6,013 nt of DNA, taken from the NCBI GenBank assembly GCA_002167365.1, contig NHCU01000076.1, positions 1 to 6,013 of the forward strand, written 5' to 3'. Positions 1 to 5,096 of this stretch are shown here, piece after piece. The DNA comes from Betaproteobacteria bacterium TMED41 (GTDB taxonomy: Bacteria; Pseudomonadota; Gammaproteobacteria; Burkholderiales; Burkholderiaceae_A). Within the stretch, counting starts at the first letter, position 1. Each line of letters opens with the position of its first letter. Position numbers and translations under genes: made by a program. Under the pieces are notes generated by a model. The model was given only the letters and a program-made list of their open reading frames with translations, made no database searches and was not told where the DNA came from.

Positions 1-1836
1 ATCTGCTCCGTTTTCTGCTCTTCCAACCCACTGTGCAGTAGACTGAACCCCATCTATTTTATTTATTTTTTCAGTAACTAACTTTCCAACTCTCAACATT
101 TCTTTGGAGGAGGTTCCTGGTATTGCTGTCATATGAACAATGTAATGTCCCTCACGTAGCTCGGGTATAAACTCAATCCTAAATAAGGAAATCGTAGCTA
201 AGCTGAGTAGAATGAAAAAAATAATTGAACCTATTATTTCTTTAGGTGATTTTTCTATTGATTGTAAAATTAATTTATATCTTTTCTTTAACCAACTAAC
301 TATTGGCGAATCTTCTTGATTTAATTTCCTTCCATCCTTTAAAAGCAAATAGCATAAAGCTGGGGTTACTGTTAATGCTATTAGCAAGCTTGAGGCCAAT
401 GCATAAATATATGCTAATCCTAACGGTCTAAATAAACGCCCGGTTACGTCGGGAAGAAATAATAGTGGTGTAAAAACAAGAATTACAATTAACGTTGCGA
501 AGATTATTGAGTATCTTACTTCGAGTGAAGCTTTGATTATGATCAAACTCGCTGATTTTGGAGCAGACGAATATTTATTTTCTTTTAATCTTCTAAAAAT
601 ATTTTCTGCATCTATTATTGCGTCATCAACGACCTCTCCAAGTGCTATTACCAGCCCACCTAAAACCATTATATTTAGAGTAACACCTTGAGTTACTAAA
701 ATAATTATTGAAGTCAGTAGTGATAGCGGAATAGCAATAGCTGAAATTAAAGCAGTTCTGGCATTGTAAAGAAAAGCAAAAAGTACTGCAATTACAAGAG
801 TTGCTCCAATCAAAATATCTTTCTGAACATTGTCAACAGCTTCTTCAATAAAATTTGCAGGTCTAAAAAGATTTCTCTGCAGAAGGACATTTTCTCTGTT
901 TAAAAGTGGTTCAATCTGATCAAGTTTTTTTTCAATGGCTAAGGTTGTTTCATATGTATCCGCTCCTAGTTGGCCTTGAACCATAATAAAAACACCTAAT
1001 TCTCCATTTATTGTTGCTTCACTAATAGATGGGGCAGGTCCATCATAAATTTTTGAAATATCCCCTAATAAAATTGGTCTCGAGTTGAATGTTTTTACCG
1101 ACATCATTTCAAAATCTGCAATTGATTGGTTTTTTGTTTCAACAGAGGCTTCAATGCGTTGATTTTTGTTTTCTAAAAAACCAATAGCGTTAATTGAAGA
1201 ATTCTTTTTTACTGCTTCTATTATTTCTTCAATACTTATGTCAGCGTTATATAAAAGTTGTGGAGAAATTTCAATTTGTCTATTTCTTATTTCACCGCCA
1301 AAAAGGTGAATATCTGCCACACCAGGCGTTACGATTACACTTGGCTGAATAATCAGGTCAAAAATTTCTCTTAAATCCATAAGAGACCGATCTTTGGAAG
1401 TGATACCGAATCCCAAAATTGAACTGGCTGAGGAGGTAAGGGGAGTAATTTTTGGATTTTCAACATTTTTTGGTAACTTTTCTTTAACCAAAGAAAGTTG
1501 CTCTGAAACTAACTGACGATTTAAAAACAGATCCTGAGTTTCATCAAAAATAATAGTTATCACAGATAAACCTGGTGATGATTGTGACTTAATTGATTGA
1601 ATTCCTACCATGCCACCCAGGCTCGATTCTAGTGGTTTACTTACCAACAATTCTGTTAGTTCAGCTGAAAAGCCTGGCGATTCCGTTTGGATAACAATTT
1701 GCGCTGGGGCAAACTCTGGAAAAATATCTAACTTGGCAGTTTTTATAGAATAAATTCCGAATAAAAAAATACCAATACCAATTATAAAAACAGTTGAAGC
1801 ATTTTGAACACAAAAGGTAACAACTTTTTTTAGCAA
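1..1836 (-). CDS. CzcA/CusA-class RND efflux permease, C-terminus cut by window edge
   Basis: Inner-membrane proton-driven pump subunit of the RND superfamily, heavy-metal-efflux-like (HME) branch. The reading frame is open to the window edge, giving 612 residues; relatives have about 1,030-1,060, so roughly 40% is missing. Visible order: TM1 (about 14-31), IFPEFAPAQ (38-46) at the start of the periplasmic porter domain, TM2-TM6 (about 340-498), TM7 (about 533-551), then the second porter domain beginning EFIPELREGH (555-564). TM4 carries LVIALGEVVDDAIIDAEN (395-412); by alignment from memory D404 corresponds to the proton-relay aspartate D405 of CusA. The residue aligned with CusA Met573 is His568, so copper/silver specificity cannot be assumed and the substrate is unknown. 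The start is TTG at 1836: an in-frame TGA lies three codons upstream, no ATG fits, and GAGGA sits 6 nt ahead. It lies 2 nt after the adaptor stop, implying translational coupling. Family assignment is secure; substrate is not. Confidence 0.95.
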   Translation of the reverse strand, partial: MLKKVVTFCVQNASTVFIIGIGIFLFGIYSIKTAKLDIFPEFAPAQIVIQTESPGFSAELTELLVSKPLESSLGGMVGIQSIKSQSSPGLSVITIIFDETQDLFLNRQLVSEQLSLVKEKLPKNVENPKITPLTSSASSILGFGITSKDRSLMDLREIFDLIIQPSVIVTPGVADIHLFGGEIRNRQIEISPQLLYNADISIEEIIEAVKKNSSINAIGFLENKNQRIEASVETKNQSIADFEMMSVKTFNSRPILLGDISKIYDGPAPSISEATINGELGVFIMVQGQLGADTYETTLAIEKKLDQIEPLLNRENVLLQRNLFRPANFIEEAVDNVQKDILIGATLVIAVLFAFLYNARTALISAIAIPLSLLTSIIILVTQGVTLNIMVLGGLVIALGEVVDDAIIDAENIFRRLKENKYSSAPKSASLIIIKASLEVRYSIIFATLIVILVFTPLLFLPDVTGRLFRPLGLAYIYALASSLLIALTVTPALCYLLLKDGRKLNQEDSPIVSWLKKRYKLILQSIEKSPKEIIGSIIFFILLSLATISLFRIEFIPELREGHYIVHMTAIPGTSSKEMLRVGKLVTEKINKIDGVQSTAQWVGRAENGAD

Positions 1837-1838
1837 CT

Positions 1839-2870
1839 TTAGTCCTCATTTTCATTTTTAATTTGGTGCCGTAATTCCTCAGAGAGTAAAGTTTGTGCTC
1901 CTACAACTACAATTGATTGATCAGGTTTTATTTGTTGTGTGAATACTCCGTTTAAATTGGAGTGACTTGCTAGTAAAATATTTCTTTCAAAATAATTAGG
2001 ATTATTTTGCAGATAAATCCATAATTCCCCTGCAAATCTTACTATTGCCTCTTCGGGAATCAGAACCCCAAACCTTTTGTTTTTTTCTCTAGCATATACA
2101 ACTACAGGGGAATCACTCGCTAGATTCATAAAATTAGATTTTAAAAGCCAAGTTTCTCCAGTTTCCCCTTTGAGCGACAGCCCTGATGGACCAAGTAAAC
2201 GAGCTTCATATTTTTTTGAATCATCAAATCCCGATAAAGCAACTTGCCAAAAAAAACGGTCAATTTCTGGTTTAGATGAAACTGAAAATCTAGTGATGTC
2301 CACTTTTTTACTTATAATTTCGAATAATAAACCGGAACTTTTACCTAGTCCATTTGAAATTTTTGCATTCCAATTAGATGTCACTTTTTGTTTTATTGCA
2401 TCTAGTTCAGATTGTATTTCGCTAAGCTCCCTTTTGGCCTTCTCAAAAGTTAACTCAGTTAATTCAAGTTGTCGTGCTGAAATTTTTTTCCCGGAGTTAA
2501 AAAGTCCGCTCATTCTTTTTAAGTCTTGTTTTTTTTGGGCTAGGATGATTTCTGATTCAATTAGCCTACTTCTATTAAGTTTAAATAATTTGTTTAATTC
2601 AATTAAGTCATTAATATTTGCCAAGGCACCATAAAAGTTTTTTTGTTCCTGAAAATTGCTTAACTCTGGCTTTTTTACAACAATTCCAACCGAGTTTTGT
2701 GATTCTTCGGACATCCAAATTTTGTTTCCTACTACTTTTGATTGTCTTACATCGATTGTTTCATCCTTTAAGTCTTGATGAAATTCATCTTTGCCGTAAA
2801 TAGCGACAAGCCAAACCAAGATGATGATGATCAATGATTGAAGAAAAATGATTTGACGCAAAATAGTCAA
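1839..2870 (-). CDS. RND efflux periplasmic adaptor (membrane fusion protein)
   Basis: Periplasmic adaptor expected to link the downstream permease to an outer-membrane channel. Residues 5-24 form one strong hydrophobic segment (membrane anchor or uncleaved signal). Residues about 95-165 are a charged helical hairpin typical of adaptor coiled coils (KKQDLKRMSGLF, RQLELTELTFEKAKRELSEI). Residues 205-300 hold the beta-barrel part, with VLIPEEAIVRFAGELWIYLQ (269-288). The C-terminal VVVGAQTLLSEELRHQ (321-336) is characteristic of RND adaptors. FYGALANINDLIELN (79-93) runs straight into the hairpin, so I see no separate lipoyl half-motif before it. The start used is TTG at 2870, overlapping the upstream TGA as TTGA. 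A second in-frame TTG three codons downstream (2861) lies 9 nt from AAAGG and could be the real start. The next gene, 2 nt downstream, is the permease. The family call is firm; the exact start is moderate. Confidence 0.9.
   Translation of the reverse strand: MTILRQIIFLQSLIIIILVWLVAIYGKDEFHQDLKDETIDVRQSKVVGNKIWMSEESQNSVGIVVKKPELSNFQEQKNFYGALANINDLIELNKLFKLNRSRLIESEIILAQKKQDLKRMSGLFNSGKKISARQLELTELTFEKAKRELSEIQSELDAIKQKVTSNWNAKISNGLGKSSGLLFEIISKKVDITRFSVSSKPEIDRFFWQVALSGFDDSKKYEARLLGPSGLSLKGETGETWLLKSNFMNLASDSPVVVYAREKNKRFGVLIPEEAIVRFAGELWIYLQNNPNYFERNILLASHSNLNGVFTQQIKPDQSIVVVGAQTLLSEELRHQIKNENED
1843..1847 (-). promoter_or_regulatory. Shine-Dalgarno site for the RND permease TTG start
   Basis: The minus strand reads GAGGA followed by 6 nt and then TTG at 1836. 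The site lies inside the last codons of the adaptor gene. It decides the permease start, because no ATG or GTG is available between the upstream in-frame TGA and the conserved N-terminus LKKVVTFCVQNAS. Confidence 0.7.
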
Positions 2871-3394
2871 CCTTTATTTCGGGAAATTTTATTTTCTTGA
2901 GAAGTTGCGATTTTTAATTCATCCCGCAGAAAATTTAGCGTTTTGAATGATTCCTCTAACTGAAGAGTTTTAGAAATCTCATCTGCTATGTATTGTGTCT
3001 GGCGAATTGCTGTTTCGATTGTAATTTCTTCAGTTTGGTAGTTGCCTGCAATTTCGAAAACAAGAGACGCATATTTTTCTGGAATATATCCAATTACCTC
3101 ACCGTTTATAGATTTTATTGTCTGAAATGTTGGAGCTTTAGGGATTGGTGGGATTGGTTTTTGTTCCCAAATAGCCTTCAGTTTAGAGACACTAAATTTT
3201 TTGTAAACCTCAGCTCCCTCAATAAAGGTTTTGTCTATCACTGCTCTGCATCTCAGAGCAGTTGTGATTCTTTTGGATCTCATCTCTCTAGTATTATCAT
3301 TAGAATTACAGGCATCTTCAAACTCTTTTTTGGCAATAAAAGCCTCAGAATCGAAGTTTTGTTCTTTATTTTGGTTTAACCAGGCCATTATCAT
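2867..3394 (-). CDS. Uncharacterised 175-aa protein, first gene of the efflux operon
   Basis: I do not recognise this protein. It is charged and mostly helical in appearance, with no signal peptide, lipobox or membrane segment, so it reads as cytoplasmic. An N-terminal half rich in Lys/Glu/Arg contains two cysteines (C29, C49). A proline linker KPIPPIPKAP (79-88) follows, then a probable strand region (QTIKSINGEVIGYIP, 91-105) and a long amphipathic C-terminal helix (about 124-165). Its TGA stop overlaps the adaptor start by 4 nt, and no other gene separates it from the efflux pair, so it is probably co-transcribed with them. ATG at 3394 or 3388 could start it; a TAA lies two codons upstream of the first. 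There is no Shine-Dalgarno sequence, but a good promoter ends 6 nt upstream, suggesting a leaderless mRNA. It is not an outer-membrane factor by size or sequence. A regulatory or accessory role is only a guess from position. Confidence 0.75.
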   Translation of the reverse strand: MIMAWLNQNKEQNFDSEAFIAKKEFEDACNSNDNTREMRSKRITTALRCRAVIDKTFIEGAEVYKKFSVSKLKAIWEQKPIPPIPKAPTFQTIKSINGEVIGYIPEKYASLVFEIAGNYQTEEITIETAIRQTQYIADEISKTLQLEESFKTLNFLRDELKIATSQENKISRNKG

Positions 3395-3400
3395 GTCTTA

Positions 3401-3430
3401 ATAATAGCTTTTGTATTGAATCTTTGTTAA
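3401..3430 (-). promoter_or_regulatory. Sigma70-type promoter for the efflux operon, probably leaderless
   Basis: On the minus strand TTAACA (3430-3425; 5/6 to TTGACA) is followed by an 18-nt spacer and TATTAT (3406-3401; 5/6 to TATAAT). Only 6 nt separate the -10 box from ATG at 3394, so transcription would start at or next to the A of the start codon. This agrees with the lack of a ribosome binding site for the 175-aa gene. The assignment is by consensus matching in AT-rich DNA, where chance matches are common. Confidence 0.5.
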
Positions 3431-3452
3431 TAATATTAACTGAAGATCTAAT
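3424..3452 (+). promoter_or_regulatory. Sigma70-type promoter for the small secreted-protein operon
   Basis: TTGTTA (3424-3429; 4/6 to consensus), a 17-nt spacer and TCTAAT (3447-3452; 5/6) form a plausible promoter. The transcription start would fall near 3459, leaving a leader of about 20 nt that contains AGAAAG (3468-3473), 6 nt before ATG at 3480. Its -35 box overlaps that of the opposing promoter. The local A+T richness keeps confidence modest. Confidence 0.4.
3426..3440. promoter_or_regulatory. Inverted repeat, candidate operator between divergent operons
   Basis: GTTAAT-AAT-ATTAAC is an inverted repeat with perfect 6-bp arms around a 3-bp centre. It covers the overlapping -35 boxes of both candidate promoters, so a dimeric regulator bound here could affect both operons. 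No regulator gene is recognised in the window. The 85-bp gap is so AT-rich that chance is a real alternative. Confidence 0.3.
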
Positions 3453-3479
3453 TAATTTAATTTTTTTAGAAAGTAGCTT

Positions 3480-3959
3480 ATGTGGATGAAGGCGACCGAA
3501 GGTGCAGATGGAACTACCTTCTATATTGATAGAGATTCAATAAAGAAAGAAGGTAAATTACTCAGGGTGTGGGAATTACAGGATTTAAAAGAAAAAGGTC
3601 CGTTGGATGAAAAATCAAGAAGAGTTCTTGTTGAGTATGATTGTAAAGATGAGCGAAGAAGGGTAATGTCATTTAGCTTTCACGCTGATCAAATGGGAGC
3701 CGGTTTAACATTGAAATCTGATCAAACGCCTGGCAAATGGAATCTTATGGTTCCAAACACTACGGGATCAGTCGTCTTTCAGGTTGCAACAGCTTTGAAA
3801 ACACCACTTAAAGGAGCCGCCTCATTACCTCCTCCCCCTCCGGCTACAGAATCAACTAATGAAGCATCTGCTGCTAAAGGTGAGAATGGAGATGAAACAA
3901 CTAATGAAGAGGTTGAAAATTCATCAGAAAATTCAAGTGAGCAGTCTCAGAAAAAATAA
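3480..3959 (+). CDS. Adhesin_E-like protein lacking a signal peptide, with Pro/acidic tail
   Basis: Residues 2-105 match the surface-adhesin E-like (Adhesin_E) fold family as I recall it: TTFYIDRDSI (12-21), LLRVWELQDL (27-36), SRRVLVEYDCKDERRRV (46-62), HADQMGAG (68-75) and GKW (85-87). Relatives are exported; here ATG at 3480 gives MWMKATEG, so translation starts one residue before the tryptophan that normally follows the cleaved signal. An in-frame TAG lies two codons upstream, and the upstream DNA encodes no signal peptide in any frame. AGAAAG, 6 nt upstream, supports this start. The second conserved cysteine near the domain end is also absent (Thr104 by alignment), leaving only C55. Residues about 110-159 form a low-complexity tail: a five-proline run (117-121), then Glu/Asn/Ser-rich sequence ending QSQKK. 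It is the first gene of a probable four-gene operon, one base from the next ATG. The family is likely; cytoplasmic location is inferred and function is unknown. Confidence 0.8.
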   Translation: MWMKATEGADGTTFYIDRDSIKKEGKLLRVWELQDLKEKGPLDEKSRRVLVEYDCKDERRRVMSFSFHADQMGAGLTLKSDQTPGKWNLMVPNTTGSVVFQVATALKTPLKGAASLPPPPPATESTNEASAAKGENGDETTNEEVENSSENSSEQSQKK

Positions 3960-3960
3960 A

Positions 3961-4296
3961 ATGCCGACTTACAGAAAAAAAATTAAGGGGCTGATATTAC
4001 CATTCTTTGTTTTACTTTTTTTATTAACCACTAGCAACAAGAATTTTGCGCAATGTACATGTCAATGTGTTTCAGGAAAAGTGAAGCCGGTTTGTGTCAA
4101 GCGCCCTAAAATAACGCCAATTTGTCCCCCTGGTGTTTGTAAACCTGTGAGACAAAGGGCGCCAATCCAGAAAAGATTTGTCTCACCACCACCAAAAATA
4201 AAGCCTTCAAATTGTCAACAACGCAGAGTAAAAAATCCTCACACAAACCAGTACATATGGCGAACGATTTGTCGACCAGAAAATTCTTTTCAATAG
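3961..4296 (+). CDS. Small secreted cysteine-rich protein, 8 Cys in the mature part
   Basis: This 111-residue protein has a classical signal peptide: basic n-region MPTYRKKIKG (1-10), hydrophobic core (11-24) and probable cleavage near A30. The mature chain begins with CTCQC (32-36) and has further cysteines at 45, 55, 60, 85 and 104, eight in all, enough for four disulfides. Motifs are CVSGKVKPVC (36-45), a Pro/Lys/Arg-rich middle (PICPPGVCKP, 53-62) and a C-terminal block NPHTNQYIWRTICR (92-105). The mature protein is strongly basic. I loosely recall similar CxCxC...NPxTxxYxWRxxC hypothetical proteins in proteobacteria, but I cannot assign a named family. The frame is open further upstream (to 3859), but ATG 3961 is chosen because it directly precedes the signal peptide and lies one base after the previous stop. 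No clear Shine-Dalgarno is present, suggesting coupling. Its 3' end overlaps the next gene. A structural or surface-bound role is only an inference. Confidence 0.75.
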   Translation: MPTYRKKIKGLILPFFVLLFLLTTSNKNFAQCTCQCVSGKVKPVCVKRPKITPICPPGVCKPVRQRAPIQKRFVSPPPKIKPSNCQQRRVKNPHTNQYIWRTICRPENSFQ

Positions 4297-4667
4297 CAAT
4301 TTCAATTTATCTGTCTTTTATTAGTCCAGTAGTGGCTAATTGGACATTGGTTACAAATGGCTATCTTGGATCAGTTTATCTTGACTTTGACACTTTAAAA
4401 AAAAATAAAACAACAGTAGTTATTTGGCAACTACAAAATTTTTATAAAAAAGATCTCAATGATGTACATTCTAGGAGGCTTTTGATAGAGGTTGATTGTT
4501 TTAAAGATGAGCGAAGAGTTATTTACTTGAGTGCCCACTCGGAACAAATGGGTAGAGGAGTTGTCAAATTTGTAAACGGTAACGCCAGTGATTGGGAGCA
4601 TCCGTCACCAAAATCAGTAGGGGAAAGTATTCTTAAAAATATTTGTAAAAAAACAAATAATTCATAA
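4257..4667 (+). CDS. Exported Adhesin_E-like protein, second paralogue
   Basis: From ATG 4257 this is a 136-residue exported protein. The signal peptide is 1-27 (STRKFF n-region, hydrophobic 10-23, SPVVA before the cleavage site), and the mature chain begins NWTLV. The Adhesin_E-like domain shows SVYLDFDTL (39-47), VVIWQLQNF (54-62), SRRLLIEVDC (72-81), KDERRVIYLSAHSEQMGRG (83-101) and SDW (111-113), ending in VGESILKNIC (121-130). C81 and C130 can form the disulfide expected of periplasmic members. The first 40 nt overlap the 3' end of the cysteine-rich gene in another frame. TTG 4212 would give a longer product but buries the signal peptide; TTG 4269 is a shorter alternative. No strong ribosome site precedes any of them, so translational coupling to the upstream gene is likely. 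Function is unknown beyond the family; the name reflects structural likeness to a Haemophilus surface adhesin and does not establish adhesion. Confidence 0.8.
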   Translation: MANDLSTRKFFSIAISIYLSFISPVVANWTLVTNGYLGSVYLDFDTLKKNKTTVVIWQLQNFYKKDLNDVHSRRLLIEVDCFKDERRVIYLSAHSEQMGRGVVKFVNGNASDWEHPSPKSVGESILKNICKKTNNS

Positions 4668-4674
4668 TATTTTT

Positions 4675-4678
4675 GGAG
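4675..4678 (+). promoter_or_regulatory. Shine-Dalgarno site for the third Adhesin_E-like gene
   Basis: GGAG lies 7 nt before ATG 4686 in the 18-bp gap after the preceding stop. It is the clearest ribosome binding site in the plus-strand operon and fixes this start, which also opens directly into a signal peptide. Confidence 0.65.
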
Positions 4679-4685
4679 CATTTGA

Positions 4686-5060
4686 ATGAAAATTATCTAC
4701 TTTTTTTTCTTCTCAGCATTTTTTTCAAATGCGGTTGCCGATTGGAAAGAAATCAATAGGGACGATGAAAAAATTTATTTTGTAGAAACAGATATGATTA
4801 TCCCTCACTTGGAAGGAAGGAGGATGGCTAAAGAATTGCATGAACTTTTTAACACATTGGATGATGGAACCACAAGTTTGCGTATTCGTTCCGAATACAA
4901 CTGCAAAACAGGTGCGACTAGAATTTTAACAATGGATAGTGTTGCTGGGGAAATGGGGGTTGGAAAAATAGTGGCTTTACAAGATAAACCCTCTGATTGG
5001 AAATTAGTTAAGTCTGACGATAGTAGACTAAAGATTTTAAATTTTGTATGTGAGCAGTAA
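4686..5060 (+). CDS. Exported Adhesin_E-like protein, third paralogue
   Basis: A 124-residue exported protein with a short, very phenylalanine-rich signal peptide (MKIIYFFFFSAFFSNAVA, 1-18) and mature start DWKEI. It follows the family layout: KIYFVETDMI (29-38), a more divergent middle strand (RMAKELHELF, 46-55), SLRIRSEYNCKTGATRIL (64-81), AGEMGVGK (87-94), SDWKLV (103-108) and terminal NFVC (119-122). C73 and C122 correspond to the cysteine pair of the second paralogue. It is the most diverged of the three copies, replacing the usual W-E-L/W-Q-L strand. As last gene of the plus-strand operon it ends 17 bp before the convergent AI-2E gene. Export to the periplasm or cell surface is well supported; molecular function is unknown. 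Confidence 0.8.
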   Translation: MKIIYFFFFSAFFSNAVADWKEINRDDEKIYFVETDMIIPHLEGRRMAKELHELFNTLDDGTTSLRIRSEYNCKTGATRILTMDSVAGEMGVGKIVALQDKPSDWKLVKSDDSRLKILNFVCEQ

Positions 5061-5074
5061 AACTAGTTACATTT

Positions 5075-5096
5075 TTCCTATAAAAGGAATTTTTTT
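5075..5096 (+). terminator. Weak candidate intrinsic terminator of the small-gene operon
   Basis: TTCCT (5075-5079), a 5-nt loop and AGGAA (5085-5089) form a 5-bp hairpin followed by seven T residues (5090-5096). It lies 14 nt after the last stop and overlaps the end of the convergent AI-2E gene. The stem is short and only partly GC, so it is a weak candidate; no matching T-tract serves the opposite strand. Confidence 0.3.

Noticed and set aside
1661..1855. Short minus-strand open frame of 64 codons starting at ATG 1855
   Set aside because: It is out of frame with the RND permease, which is unmistakable in the overlapping frame (IFPEFAPAQ and onward). The peptide is Cys/Tyr/Asn-rich nonsense typical of a shadow frame.
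2077..2803. Two plus-strand open frames antisense to the adaptor
   Set aside because: The minus-strand adaptor is well supported by family motifs. The antisense translations are Ser/Leu/Phe-rich with no family features.
2993..3379. Plus-strand open frame of 128 codons antisense to the 175-aa gene
   Set aside because: Its Cys/Phe/Ser-rich translation looks like a mirror of the real gene. The minus-strand frame has balanced composition, a promoter and an operon-like stop/start overlap.
3859..3960. N-terminal extension of the Cys-rich protein into the tail of the preceding gene
   Set aside because: The frame is open, but using it would place the clear signal peptide at residue 35 and overlap the preceding gene by 100 nt. 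ATG 3961 directly precedes the signal peptide.
4212..4256. Longer start (TTG 4212) for the second Adhesin_E-like protein
   Set aside because: It adds 15 polar residues before a complete signal peptide and has no ribosome site; ATG 4257 gives a standard signal peptide.
3961..4296. Lipoprotein reading of the Cys-rich protein (cysteine right after the signal peptide)
   Set aside because: The residues before C32 are NFAQ, not a lipobox such as L-A/S-G/A before Cys. Ordinary signal peptidase I cleavage after A30 fits better, though this was not computed.
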